Assembly: GCA_002270565.1 (NCBI GenBank)
Contig: NQMI01000007.1
Location: 742,110 to 806,109, forward strand
Source: Stenocarpella maydis
Taxonomy: Eukaryota; Ascomycota; Sordariomycetes; Diaporthales; Diaporthaceae
Length of the DNA: 64,000 bases
Reading direction: 5' to 3'
Below are positions 20,689 through 32,432 of the stretch, piece after piece. The notes under the pieces were generated by a model. It had not been told where the DNA came from. It worked only from the letters and a program-made list of their open reading frames with translations, and ran no database searches. Position numbers and translations under genes: made by a program. Every line of letters begins with the position of its first letter. The stretch's first letter is position 1.

Positions 20689-23245
20689 ATTATTTATAGG
20701 ATTTAGTATTAAGAGCTGTCTCTTTCTTTCTAAGTTGCTTTTATACTTCCAAAGTTTTGTTAAGAGCTTATTTAGTTAATATTAATATGTGTTTATTAGT
20801 AATTGTTTACATTCTTATAAATTCATAAAAATTTATAAGTTTTTTTTTTTTTTTTTTTTATTTTTTATTGTATAAAGTTTCCTATTGCTCGCTAAATAAG
20901 AATCATAAAAAAAAAAAATATTTAGTCTTCTAAGGGTTTTATGGGAGAATACTATGTTTATAAGGAAGACCTATATGAGAACTATTAATAATAAACAATA
21001 ATAAACAATATAAAGATATAATATAGTTTATTTTTAGAGGCCTTGTTTTTGTTGTAGGAGTTGCATTTGCTAATGATGTCTTAAACCTTCTTCTTAAGGT
21101 TAGGGATCTAGTAGTTTTATTAAATTCTTTTAATTATTACTATAACACCTTAGTGGCTGTATGCTAGTGCTTTATGTATTTCCGTGATTAACTTATCTTA
21201 TTCCTTTAGATTAGTAGGGGTTTTTCTGGTTTGGAAGTTAACTCTGATTATAGCATTAAGTTCACGATTAAGAACGAGGCTTCCATCCTCTTAGGTTTTA
21301 AATATTATCCATTCTATAGGTGAATCCTTTTCCTAGTAGTTGGGTCTTCAGCTAAGCACATCTGCTCTTATGTTCTTAACTCCATCTATATGGATAACCT
21401 TAATATCAAATTATAATAAGAACTCTATATATCTAATTTATTACTTATTAAGAGTTTTAGTTATTATAAAGGTCATAAGATTCTTATAATCCATATAGAG
21501 TTTAATCTACTTTTTAGCTCCTATAAGGTAGTGCTACTATTCCTGGAATGCATATACTATAGCTATAAATTCTTTATCTGATATAGCGTAATGGGTTTCT
21601 AATCTATTGAATTTCTTACTAAAGTTTATAATAATATATATCCTTCCCTATTTATCTTTTTGAGTAAGTTCTCCACCTACAGCATTATCTAAGGCGTTTA
21701 TATGGATTTTGAATTCCTTCTCTAGGTCTGCTTCCTTAAGTATGGGGTCTCCTATAACCTTATCCTTAAGTATCTAGAAAGCTTATTATTTGATATTTAT
21801 CCACCTAAAGGCATAATCTTTCTTAGTGAGGTCTATTAATAGTTTCATAATGTTGCTATACTGTATAATGAATTGTTAATAGAAGTTAGCATATCCAAGG
21901 AATACTCTAATATCTTTAATGTTTATAAGGGTTAGCTATTCCTTAATTGCTTTAACTTTTCCTTCTTATATCTTGATTCTTCCTAGTTTAATTATATACC
22001 CAAGGTAGTTAACTTTTTATATATACCAGCTGCACTTTTCTAGTTCTACTAGAAGATTGGCATCCTAAAGTTTTTAGAGAACCTTTTTAACATATTCCTT
22101 ATGATCATCAAGGTTTTCTAAGAAGATAAGAATATTATCCAAGTAAGCAATAATAAAAATATTAAGGTATTTGCTTAGAACTTAGTTAATTATTTCCTAA
22201 AATGATGTAAGTGCATTAGTTAATCCAAAAGACATAACTATTATTTCATAATATCTATAGTATATCCTAAATGCTATCTTCCATTCTTCTCCTTCTTTCA
22301 TTCAAATAAGGTTATATCCATACTTTAAGTCAAGTGCTGTGAACCATTTTGCTCCTCTAAGTTAGTCCCATAATTCCTTAATAAACAGGAGAGGGTATTA
22401 GTTTTTAATCATAATATTATTTAATTATTAATAGTCTATATAAAGTCATAGCTTGCTATTCTTCTTTAGTATAAAGAAGATTAGGTATCCGGCTGGTAAT
22501 TATGATAGTCTAATGAATCCCTTTTAGAGGTTTTCATTAAGGTATTCCCTAAATGCTTTAAGTTATTCTTTATTAAGTCTATAAATAGGCTTAAACTAGG
22601 GTATTATTCCGGGTTTTAATAGTATTTCATAATCCTATTATATATATTATAACAATATAGTATTAAGTCATTCCTGGAATACTTTCTTAAATTCATAATA
22701 ATCTTCTGGTATTTATATTAGTCTATCAGTCTTATCTCCTTCTCTCTCTTCTTTTAGGTAAAGGAGATATCATTATATTTTCTATATTGTATGCTAACTG
22801 ATTATATTGGAGTGGTAATCTCCTAACTAGCTTTAGTCCTTCCGCAAGGTGCTTAAGTAGCCTAATCCTTCTCTATCTTCCTAAAGTCAGGCCTTCTATC
22901 CGCTCCCAAAGGTATCCATAGGTCTATTTAAGTATATTGCCCGTTTGCTATCCTTAGTAATATAACTCCTTTCCTTACCATTAATTGCAACCTTTTTCTA
23001 GGGAATAGTATTATCCTAAAAGATCTAGCTAGTAGTCTAATTAATTTAAGGATTATTCTTTCTTAATTAAGGTATTCCTAAGATTAACTAATAATTTGCT
23101 ATCTTAGTAATATTAAATAATAGTAATTCTATATAGTTATAAATCTAAACTAAGAGGGAATCAATCTCTATATTAATAACTCCATTACCATAAGATACTT
23201 TAGTTCCATCCATTATATTAAATCTATAGGGTTCCCTTTTCTTAT
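20689..23245 (-). pseudogene. Gypsy element 1: protease/reverse transcriptase/RNase H, degraded
   Basis: Minus-strand translation of 22500-21900 gives a clear Ty3/gypsy reverse transcriptase. I see GYLIFFILKKNSKL, KWFTALDLKYGYNLI, VMSFGLTNALTSF and the catalytic block IAYLDNILIF (family YLDDILVF, second Asp changed to Asn). Then follows NYLGYIIKLGRIKI, the thumb/connection. Many stops (TAA, TAG) replace Gln and Arg codons. The Asp-to-Asn change in the active site and the stops show it is dead. Confidence 0.85.
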
Positions 23246-23246
23246 N
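23246..23246. other. Ambiguous base N
   Basis: The only non-ACGT base in the window lies two bases before the TG end of repeat A copy 3. This is a likely point of assembly uncertainty between near-identical repeats. Confidence 0.95.
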
Positions 23247-23247
23247 T

Positions 23248-23841
23248 TGTTAAACGGAACCGCTCAGCAGGGCGTTGGTACTCCGTGCAAGGAGTTACCC
23301 TAGACTTCGTTGTAAGGAGTTACCCTAGACTTTCTAGCAAGGAGTTACCCTAGACTTGCGAGTCAGGCGATTTTCGCTAAGTACGCCCAGTGCGTGCGTG
23401 ACGCAAGATGAGTTTGGTGGCCGTGAGTCGATTATTTTGGCCTGCATTTGCACCTTAATTCAGACCTCTGCATTACCCTTATTTCTTACCCAAAAGGTAT
23501 ATAACTTAGTGCATTAGATAGCCTGATTTCTGAAGTTTGTATGTACTTAATTTGGGCATTGCTAGGGCTGTGGTTGGCTAGTTGTTTGGAACCAAAGATG
23601 GTGTGTTGGAAGGGCGAATTTTCCGGCATTTGCAAATTTGCACCAGAGCCTACCGCAGCGTGCCCAGGGGTGAGACGACGTCGGAGGGTATATAAGGAGG
23701 GCTTACAGAAGCCCAACTTAATTCAATACAAAGTTGTCCAGACCATTGTCAATCGTCCGAATTCGCCTCAGAGCACCACACTGCGACCCTGCCGAAACAC
23801 ACGCTGAACTGAATGCTATTTTATAGCACAAATTCATCAGA
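23248..23841 (+). repeat. LTR-like repeat A, copy 3 (well preserved, 594 bp)
   Basis: Runs from TGTTAAACGG to TCATCAGA, exactly as long as copy 4 and about 98% identical to it by eye. It has promoter-like features: a TATATAAGGAGG box near 23690, then a start-like region and a short palindrome TGCTATTTTATAGCA near the end. Near its 5' end a 25-26-bp unit built around GGAGTTACCCTAGACTT occurs three times. Flanks TATNT and ATAGC do not form a target duplication, unlike copy 4. The open frame 23541-23807 is inside this non-coding repeat. Confidence 0.85.
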
Positions 23842-26098
23842 ATAGCCCTTCTAGTTTTTTAACTATTTATCTGCAGCTAGAACCTCCTTAATGCTCTTAA
23901 GATTTTGCTTTATGATGTTTTATAATTCTTGCAGGTTATCAACCAGCTGTTGCATGCTGTAATTCTATTCCTTTATTATTAGAGTTTTGAGCAGCAGCTC
24001 CTACTATCTTAATAGATGCTAGTCTTAAGCTTTATCAAGTATTTACACCTTGCAGGTTGGTTTATTGCAATTTGCCCATCCATTAGGGTTCCAGAGGCAT
24101 TCCAAAGGTATATAGGAGTCCAGCCTTATTAGGGCACATCCCGTCTTATCATATTTTTAATATAAGTACTAGTTCTTAAAATCATTACACTCATATATAT
24201 ATTTAATATCCTTACCTAAATATTATTAGAGAAACTAGCCATACTTAGTTTTCTCCCTTATATATTCCTTATATCTATTATAAATATATAATATCTAAGA
24301 GATATCTTTATATTTATCATGTAATAAATACATGCATCCTATATCTCCTAGTCTCCTATATTCCTGGGTAGGTTATCCTATAGTTTCTTTAAAAGGTCTC
24401 CCTACAATCATAACCACTATAATGTTAGTTCTTAGGGCTAGAAGGGGCGCTTATCCTAGGTAGTCTTGTGGTCCCTTTTACTAGGTTTATAGCGCAAGTA
24501 GGGCCTAAGGGACAGATTTTCCTTCCATCCTAGGGTTAATCTGCAGGAGCTCCTCCCTATTTGCTACCGCTAGAGTTCTTTCCTACTTCCCTAAAGCATT
24601 CTTAGGAAACTATTTGGTGGCCTTCTTATCACTAAGATAAGTAGCATAGCTATTATTAAAGCAAGTTATCCAACTAAACAATGCATATGCCTTTCTAGGG
24701 TTCTGGGGATTCTTCATTAATAGGACAGGCTACCATTATGCTTTATCTTTCTGATATTTTTTACATTAGGACTTAGTATATTAGGAGAAGTATAGACTAT
24801 TATAGAGGTCTTCCTTATCAGGATTATAAAAGTCACATCCTTCATCTGGGTCTTAATCTAAGTATACCTAACACTAGTTATATATAGTTATTCTATAAAT
24901 ATAGTACTTATTTGCAAGTTCCCATTGCGGTTTGGACCTGGGTAGTCCTTACGCATTGCAAGTGGTTATACTAGCTTGATAGGTAGCTTCATTAGCCTAT
25001 CGAGTTCCTTTAGGTACTAACTTTTAGTCCCTATTTTTCTTTAGAGCCCAGCATTCTAAGGCGAAATATCCCATCTTATTATAATTATAGCATTTAATAT
25101 TTTTCTTATCCTTACATTAGGCAATATCCAGTTCTATAGGTCCTATATGCTATCCCCACTAGGTGCTTGGCTTTTAATACTTCTTTCCTATATTAGATTT
25201 ATACTTATAAAATATAGTTTGTTTAGAAGTTTATTCTTTCTTTTCTAAGCATCATTTATAAAGTCTATTATCAATCTAGATAGCTATTTCCATATAATAT
25301 AGAAAATCATTGGGTTAATCCATAATTTTACTAAGTTTATCCTTTACTTTATCCTTTAATCTGCAATAGAATATGAATTTCATTGCATTATTAATGTAAT
25401 TAATTTTAGTATAGATTTGCCAGAATTCTACTATATAGTTAATTGCTAAACCGCGCTATTTATAATTTGCTAGGTCCCTTTCTGCCTGCTGTTCTTCATT
25501 TAGGTCCTAAAACAGGGACCTAAGGGCATCTTTATAGCCTTTATAGCTACTAAAAATCTGCTATATTTTAAGCTTATAGGCTTTAAATGACTCCACATTA
25601 ATAAAGTTAATTAGGTAGGGTTTAAACCAAGCTAAAGCTCATCCTTTGAGGAAAGAGGATACATGCATAACCCTTTTTCCGCTAGGCTACACATCTAGCC
25701 TATAGAAGCGCTAGTAAGCCCTAACCTACATTAGGTATGCCTAAAATTATCCAGCAGTCCCATTATAGGGGGCTAAAGTATTAAGCTTAATATATTCCTT
25801 TATTTGGATTAGGGTGTTAATAATATTAGCTCCGGCTTGGAGAGTGGTAATCTTCTATTGAAGTTATTTAACTTCTGCATTGCATTAAGCTTAACCTTCC
25901 ATAAGGAGGCGCAACTACCCAACCTTATTAACCAGTTCCTGGACACAAGGGTCCATAGTCTCATTATTAGCAAGTTCATCCAGCTCATAGAGAAGGTTAC
26001 AGGTAGGGGTAGTCATTCTAGAGTCCAACATTATAAAGGGTTTTACATATAATATTACTTAAAGTCTATATAATAATATATAAACAAGAGTTATCAAA
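23842..26098 (-). pseudogene. Gypsy element 1: gag with zinc knuckle, degraded
   Basis: The minus strand encodes a retrotransposon capsid region (VMHVSSFLKG, ALAWFKPYL) around 25650-25550. It is followed near 25080-25050 by a CCHC-type knuckle that now reads CYNYNKMGYFALEC, with the second Cys and the His each changed to Tyr. Numerous in-frame stops are present. The plus-strand open frame 25837-26052 is a shadow of the gag start. Confidence 0.8.
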
Positions 26099-26545
26099 AT
26101 ATAATAATTAAAGGGGTTTCTAAGTACATTAATTCTAAAAGATTAAGGGTTTATATTTAGAATACATTATTAGGCAGTTATTAAGCAATATTATTAACTT
26201 AATAATAATTACTAACTATAAGGCTATTTAATATTAGGATTAAATACTTAGATTAATAACTAAAGAGTCTATTTTATAAAAGCTACCTAATGTGGTAATA
26301 ACTATATCCTTATATATTCTAACTCTTTATTCATTATTAATAGTATTGAGATTAATCCTATTGATTGAGTGTTGCTTAATGGAATCAATAATGATCTTAT
26401 TAATTGTAGTGGGTCCCTAACCCTAACCCTGATAAGGTGGCGTTATTGATTGGATCAGGCAGGGCGCTCCTTTTGGGGGCCACTTCCCAACCTGCGGGGT
26501 TGTCTTCTGCAGTAGTCAGCCGCCAATGTGTGTTGGCTCATAACA
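26099..26545 (-). repeat. LTR B of gypsy element 1, 5' copy
   Basis: On the minus strand it begins TGTTATGAGCCAACACACAT at 26545 and runs to about 26099, next to gag. It matches the truncated copy at 18112-18378 in the same orientation and the copy at 26874-27335 in opposite orientation. The inner boundary is approximate, set by where the two long copies diverge. Confidence 0.75.
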
Positions 26546-27335
26546 ACCAAGAGTAAGACCTTAAACATTGCAGTTAGATAAATTAAGGCAAATATAGGTC
26601 TAATAGTAAACGGATTCTAGATCCACAACCTTACAGTCCTTAGCTAAGTCATATTCTTTATAATAGGAATAAGGTATAAAAATAATACTACCCTTTAAGG
26701 TAATAGCAAAAAGAAGGGCGGCCTTATACTTAACAACAGAAAAGGACTTCGCAAAACGAGACTTATAAACCCTACCCAACATAACGAATTAGAAAGGAGT
26801 AAACAAGAACATAAACAAACGAAAATAACTTACGGAACACTTTTGAGAATAAAAGAAGTAAGGAGGGAGATAGTATTATAAGCTAACATACATTAGCGGC
26901 TAATTACTGCAGAAGACAACCCCGCAGGACGGGAAACAGCTCCCGAAAAGATCATCCCGCCTAATCCGATCAGTAACACCACCTTATTAAGGTTAAGGTC
27001 TAGCTCGCAACGCTCAATTACAAGCCATACAAGCCCGCTCAAAGGATGAAGTATCAAGCCTCATGCAATAACTCAATGGCTCAGTATGCAAGCCTACAAG
27101 CTACTAAAGAGTCAGAACATATATACGGATATAGTTATTACCACAATAGATAGTTTTTATAGAACAGATTCTTTAGTTGTTAATCTAAGTATTCAATTTT
27201 AACATTAGATAGCCTTATAGCTAGTAATCATTATTAGTTAATAATATTGCTTAACAACCGCCTAATAATGTATTCTGAATATAAACCCTTGATCTTTCAG
27301 GTTTAACGTACTCAGGAACCCTTTGATCATTATAT
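26546..27335 (+). mobile_element. Gypsy element 3: 3' end with LTR B, plus strand
   Basis: 26546-26873 corresponds to the end of the internal region and 26874-27335 is an LTR B copy (start TATTATAAGCTAAC, a RIP form of TGTTATGAGCCAAC). The internal part is similar, in inverted orientation, to 18379-18640 of element 1, so it is the same family pointing the other way. Only the 3' end is present; the rest is cut off at the junction with element 1's LTR. The minus-strand open frame 26600-26782 lies within this relic. Confidence 0.7.
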
Positions 27336-29500
27336 CTATGCGGAAGGGTACTCGAATATGCACTTCAGTCCTAAGCGGCTGTATGCGCTAAGCATACTAT
27401 ATGCTTTAATGCTGCTTCTCTACAGTATTTAAGGCCTTCTTCTCCTATATGCAAGTCTGCACTCCGGCAGTTATAATTATAGCTTCTTACTTCTCTTAAT
27501 GCTATAAAGTCACTTAGTCTTTACAACTCATCCTTATCTTATCCCTTATATATATAGTTAGGTTATTAAGAGAGACTATTTATAGGGTTCTTATCCCTTT
27601 TTATATTTAATTACTATATCTACTGATGCAAGGGCATTAAGCTAATATAGCTATCTTATAGAGAGGTTCCGCTTTAAGTGCTAGTATTTTAGGTTAAAGT
27701 AGTCTATTATAATAGTAATAGTATTCTGATGAATTTGTGCTATAGAATAGCATTCAGTTCAGCGTGTGTTTCGGCAGGGTCGCAGTGTGGTGCTCTGAGG
27801 CGAATTGGGACGATTGACAATGGTCTGGACAACTTTGTATTGAATTAAGTTGGGCTTCTGTAAGCCCTCCTTATATACCCTCCGACGTCGTCTCACCCCT
27901 GGGCACGCTGCGGTCGGCTCTGGTGCAAATTTGCAAATGCCGGAAAATTCGCCCTTCCAACACACCATCTTTGGTTCCAAGCAGCCAGCCAACCATAGCC
28001 CTAGCAATGCCCAAATTAAGTACATACAAACTTCAGAAATCAGGCTATCCAATGCACTAAGTCATATACTTTTTGGGTAAGAAATAAGGGTAATGCAGAG
28101 GTCTGAATTAAGGTGCAAATGCAGGCCAAAATAATCGACTCACGGCCACCAAACTCATCTTGCGTCACGCACGCACTGGGCGTACTTAGCGAAAATCGCC
28201 TGACTCGCAAGTCTAGGGTAACTCCTTGCTAGGAAGTCTAGGGTAACTCCTTACAACGAAGTCTAGGGTAACTCCTTGCACGGAGTACCAACGCCCTGCT
28301 GAGCGGTTCCGTTTAACAAGTATGTTAAGAGAATTGCAAATAGTGTTACTAGGTTGCAATAGCATTAATGATAGCAAGCAGCTCTAAATCTCCAACCCTA
28401 TAGCATTATTCTACTGCAGTTAGTTTTCAAGATTGGAATGCAATAGGGTGTTATAAGCTATTAGATAGTTGTAAGATAACTGCTCTAATAGCATTAATAG
28501 ATATATTAGTTTTAAGTTAAGTATGCAGTAAGGGCGTATAGTGGCATAAGATAGGTACTATTATAAAGAGGAGCTTAAGGTGCTTGAATACTACTTTAGC
28601 ATAAAGTGGGAGCTTAATAGGCCCTACGGCCCCGCCCTTAAGGAGGTCTATAAGTAGTAAGGTAATCTTGAAGAAGGCCTTAATAAGGCATTAGTAGAAC
28701 TCTATAAAACCTAGGAAGACATGAATATTACGCGCGCTATATGAGAGCATCCACTCCTTTATAACGATAATATAGCCACGCTTTATGGATATCCCTAATA
28801 GGGTAATAATAAACTCAAGGAATTCCACTTGGGTAGTTTGGAATTTGCATTTCTCCATATTCAGGAAGAGTCCCTACTATTATAAGTATTTAAAAATGCT
28901 ATATACATGCTATATATATATATTATTATTATTGCTATATATCAGAATATCATCCAGATATATAATATAATATATATTAATAAGCCCTATAAGGGTATAG
29001 TTAATATATACCTGGAATATAGTGAGTACGTTTATAAGTCTAAAGGGCATAACTATATACTTAAAGTGGCTATATTTTGTATGAAATGCTATCTTCCACT
29101 TATTATCTTTACTAATTTGTATCTAATGGTATGCTTTGCAAATATTAAGCTTGGTATATATTTAGGCAATTGCAAGCTAGTTAAGGATCTCTGAGATTAG
29201 CGGCAATAGTGTGCAATCCTTGCGTGTAATGCAATTTAGCGCACGGTAGTTAATGTAAAGGTGCAGCTTCCCACCCTTCTTAGGCATAAATATAATAGGT
29301 GCGCTTGTAGGGCTGGTAGAGGGTCTGATAAATCCTCGTGCAAGCATGTTATCCAAGTAGCGCCAAAGTACCTCTAACTCTGCACCTAAGAGGGGGTATA
29401 GTGGTCCCTAAGGGGGTTGGGCACCCTTTTCGAGTTTAATCTTATGGTCGATTGGGGTATGCTGAGGGAGGGTTTGTGATGCCTCTTTTGAGTAGAGATC
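27336..29500 (-). pseudogene. Gypsy element 2: reverse transcriptase and RNase H, degraded
   Basis: Around 29400-29190 the minus strand reads LARGFIRPSTSPTSAPIIFM, then PKKGGKLHLYINYRALNCIT, the opening of a Ty3/gypsy RT. The thumb (KCKFQTTQVEFLEFIITLLG) follows near 28850, and RNase H sequences (KTNISINAIRAVILQLSN, then a FQS stretch and GDLELLAIINA) run to 28325. There the reading is split by repeat A copy 4 and resumes at 27719. The catalytic YxDD block falls in the decayed 28920-28960 region. Confidence 0.75.
27725..28318 (-). repeat. LTR-like repeat A, copy 4 (solo LTR with target duplication)
   Basis: 594 bp, minus orientation, TGTTAAACGG to TCATCAGA. It is flanked by the 5-bp direct repeat AGTAT at 27720-27724 and 28319-28323. 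It sits inside the RNase H sequence of gypsy element 2, whose reading continues on the other side. This is a clean solo LTR insertion. The open frames inside (27759-28052 minus, 27850-28080 plus) are also present in copy 3 and are not genes. Confidence 0.88.
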
Positions 29501-29989
29501 CTTAAAATTAGTGTATTTGGTGAGTAGATGTGCTATAGATATAGTGGGTTTACTCCCCTTATTAGGATTGTTTTACATAATAGGGTGACTATATATAGCT
29601 ATAGCAATAGTGCTTAGGGGAAGCCACTTATTTAATGCATGGATGCTGAGCTATTCCTCCTATAGCAGAAAGCGCTATTGTTATTTCCTCTACTAAATTA
29701 GAGGGTTAACTAACTTAAGCTATAGAAACCTAAGGATAATGTTATTACTTAGGAGGTTGGTGATAATGAAGCGATAATGTTGTGTATGCATAGCGCTATA
29801 GGAGTCCGTTAGCTTAATAAATAGGGAGTAACTCCTATATAATGGGATAGGTTTATAATTAATACTGATAAGCTATAGTCCTTCCTTAAAATAGTAGTAA
29901 TGCTTATATATTATAATAGCGTTATAACTAATTAGGTTTTCCTTTACTCCTAAGTCTATAATTACCTGGAAGGATTCCATTTAATTTAT

Positions 29990-31300
29990 AATTTAAACTT
30001 TTGCGCTAATGTGGAGTTATTATTTCTCTAGTACTGTATTATCTATAACTTATTGCACTTACGACCTAAGGGGTTGCTAATTTACTTTGGAGAGGGCTTT
30101 AGGGCATTATACGGCAATATAATCCTTCTTTTTATAGTTGCGGCATGCAGCATCTGGGCATAGGCCGCTGGTATGATCATGCGCCCTATAGGTATAGTAG
30201 CTGCTTTTATGCGGCTTGGGGTATGTATTTAAGTAGTATCCCTGCTGGTAGCAATTAAAGCAGGTAACTAAGGGTGTTAGCTAAGGAGGTGGTGCTGTAG
30301 GTTCCCTCTTGACTGCTAGCCTGGGATTATTCATTATTATATTTCCACTAATTGCACACTATACTAGGGCAGCTTAGGGGTTATTATAATAGCAAGCGAT
30401 ATGTCCTACCTAGTGATAGGTATAGTAGGTAGGGGGCTTAAAGTGTTACTAGGGCAAGAGTAGTGCATATGCGGTAATAGTATTGCTTTATATTATCCCT
30501 TATGCTGCCTTAATTCTTTATATCTAGCTAACTAGTGCCTCCTAAGTGCTAGGGATCTGCGCCTATATATAGATAGCAATGCGAATATTAGGCTAGAACC
30601 TATTAATTATATTATTAACTCAATAGGTCTTACTAGAAGTATAAAATGATTCCATCTTAGCTTCCTAATACTATTATATGAAATTTATAATAAGCTTATT
30701 TGCTTACTATATAATATACAAGAGTATCACAGCCGTAATAATAGCGCGCATAGTAGGATTAAAGAGTTGGTTATATAGGAAACTCTTAAATTCCTTTAAT
30801 GAAATAGTAAGGGGGTCTATATTTTAATCCCGTTATCTTATAGTAAAGCTAATCCAATCCTACTTGGGAGCGCCTTTTAAGTAGCACACAATATACCCAA
30901 TTTATTCCCAGGGCTCCTTAATTTTATATAAGTGAAAGTAATAATAAAGGTTATATAAGAAGGTCTATAGGGCCATATACAAATTACTACTATATAAGAG
31001 TATAGGGAGACCACCGGGGTAATAGATAGGCTCAATTATAGCGCCTATGCTGCTAGTATTAGGGTTACAATAAGAGGTAATAACTTTAGTAACATCCAGT
31101 CCTGGGTTAGGGGTCTAGGCTGGGCTGCCTTCTCCGCTAAGAAGTAGCATAAGCTTAGCTCTCTTAGCATAAAGATACTATTAAATAGCCTTATCCTATA
31201 GCTATTAGTTAAGTTACTTCTCCTTACATTTAAGTTCCGCGCTACTAAGACCCTAGTCTAACGCTATATCTTTAATGCTAGCTTAAAGGGAGGCTATTGC
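29990..31300 (-). pseudogene. Gypsy element 2: gag region, degraded
   Basis: Minus-strand translation shows two decayed zinc-knuckle-like sequences. One reads CFNCYQQGYYLNTYP near 30250, and the other YYTYH, stop, VGHIACYY near 30420. In both, His or Cys positions have become Tyr, the change expected from C-to-T mutation. Stops are frequent. Boundaries are approximate. Confidence 0.6.
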
Positions 31301-31475
31301 GTTAGAGGGGTCTTGGGCGGCCTGGGAGAAGGGGATCTGGCTGGCCTTATGCTGGGGGTTATGCCCCTGCCGCTCAAGCGCGGCGGTACCAGTGCGTGAG
31401 CGCGTAGCGCATATATTAGGTGCCATGCTGGTGCCTCAAACGGTCTACTCCCTAGGAAGGGTATAATAATCAGAC

Positions 31476-31839
31476 TGTTAGGGTGTAGGGTTGCAAGTAG
31501 AGTGAATGAGTGCATATAGTATAGGCTTAGTATGTGTGGAGTAAGGGAGCAGTATATTCGGGAGTGAGGAGCTACTGATCGTTACCCCCCCTCCTTCCTT
31601 CTCCCATCCCCTTCCTTAGCTGTCCTTTTATAGACTGACCCGCGTTTATGCTATGCAGTCTCTGTGCGGCCTTGCCGCGGTTATGACTAGCCTTTGTTTC
31701 GTGCTCTGCTCATTCTGAGGGTTGTTGAGTCATTCTTTCTAGCTCTGAGTTATTCCTTTTATGGCCCAGTATAGGTCCAGGCAGCGGTATCGCTGCTTCC
31801 TCGACGCTTCCTCCGAGCATGCGACCCTGGGTCCTGACA
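31476..31839 (-). repeat. 5' LTR of gypsy element 2
   Basis: On the minus strand it starts TGTCAGGACCCAGGGTCGC and ends ACACCCTAACA, followed by a possible primer-binding region starting GTCTGATTATTATACCC. Length is 364 bp. It is much less AT-rich than the internal region. The plus-strand neighbour GCTTG at 31840-31844 would be one side of a target duplication in the pogo transposase, but the other side is lost. Confidence 0.75.
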
Positions 31840-32432
31840 GCTTGCACACTACTAAAGATTTTATGTGGCATTGCTATAAATCGAAGATTTGGCTCATATT
31901 TCTTCCCCCCCATACGTCTTATGTCCTTTAGCCTCTCAACGTTAGTATATTCTCCTCTTTAAAGCGGAGATATCATTAGCAATTAGCCCTCTTGGCTATA
32001 ACCTACGGCATAAAGGAATCCAGCAAGGAATTCTTTCTTCATGCCTATTAAAAAGCACGCGAAATAGCCCTTAAGAAGACCACTATTAGAAATACTTAGT
32101 TTGCAACGGGAATTTGGCCTAGAGACCGAATAAAGGTTAAGAGATCGCGACTAGTGGCTGAAAATAATAATAATGCAATTGCTAGAGCCCCTATACCCCC
32201 AGCGGTTATCCCAATTAACTCAGAACTAGCTGCAATCGATTTAAAAACACTACATTCCTCTAGACACATTCAGGTAATCAAATTGGAATTATATAGCGTT
32301 AGTAATGCATATAAGTCCCCTACCGTATGTCTCTTATTTAAGAAGCTCGGCAAGGGGCTGGATAAGTTAGCAGTATATACAGCTACAGCTGAAGCTAAAA
32401 AGGAGGTCCTTATAGCTGCTTTGGAGCATTAG
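31840..32432 (+). pseudogene. Pogo/Fot1 transposase, C-terminal relic
   Basis: Reading begins inside the DDE domain (HTTKDFMWHCYKSKIWLIFL), passes the block PPHTSYVL, stop, PLNVSIFSSLK, which is the pogo-type PPHTSHLLQPLD signature, and ends with the tail LFKKLGKGLDKLAVYTATAE. A 92-codon open stretch at 32154-32432 is the end of this relic, not a separate gene. Stops replace likely Gln codons. The left edge abuts the LTR of gypsy element 2. Confidence 0.82.

Larger units (their letters stand above)
18112..26545 (-). mobile_element. Ty3/gypsy retrotransposon 1, near full length, RIP-inactivated
   Basis: The element reads on the minus strand. Its 5' LTR is at about 26099-26545 (starting TGTTATGAGCC on the minus strand) and its truncated 3' LTR at 18112-18378. 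Gag lies at about 26050-23850 and pol at about 23240-18700. Two LTR-like repeats, A copies 2 and 3, are inserted within it (20159-20688 and 23248-23841). Without them the element would be about 7.3 kb, the usual size. Every domain is crossed by stops and the sequence is strongly AT-rich, as after RIP. Confidence 0.85.
27336..31839 (-). mobile_element. Ty3/gypsy retrotransposon 2, 3'-truncated, RIP-inactivated
   Basis: A different family from element 1, also on the minus strand. Its 5' LTR is 31476-31839 (TGTCAGGACCC to CTAACA). Gag lies at about 31300-30000, RT at about 29500-28900 and RNase H at about 28750-27340, interrupted by repeat A copy 4. No 3' LTR or integrase is seen before the junction with element 3, so the 3' end is lost. 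Confidence 0.8.

Noticed and set aside
23541..23807. 88-codon frame MYLIWALLGLWLASCLEP, also at 27759-28052
   Set aside because: It is shared only because both copies are the same LTR-like repeat; it overlaps the repeat's own promoter-like box and is not kept in the older copies.
18112..26545. Inversion between repeat A copies 3 and 4
   Set aside because: Copy 4 keeps matching AGTAT flanks, and the RNase H reading continues across it, so the present order need not be the result of an inversion.
27725..28318. CRISPR-like interpretation of the spaced GGAGTTACC units in repeat A
   Set aside because: There are only three units, adjacent and without variable spacers, inside a eukaryotic LTR-like repeat.
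32154..32432. 92-codon plus-strand frame as an independent small gene
   Set aside because: It is the C-terminal end of the pogo transposase relic, continuous in frame with upstream DDE sequence.
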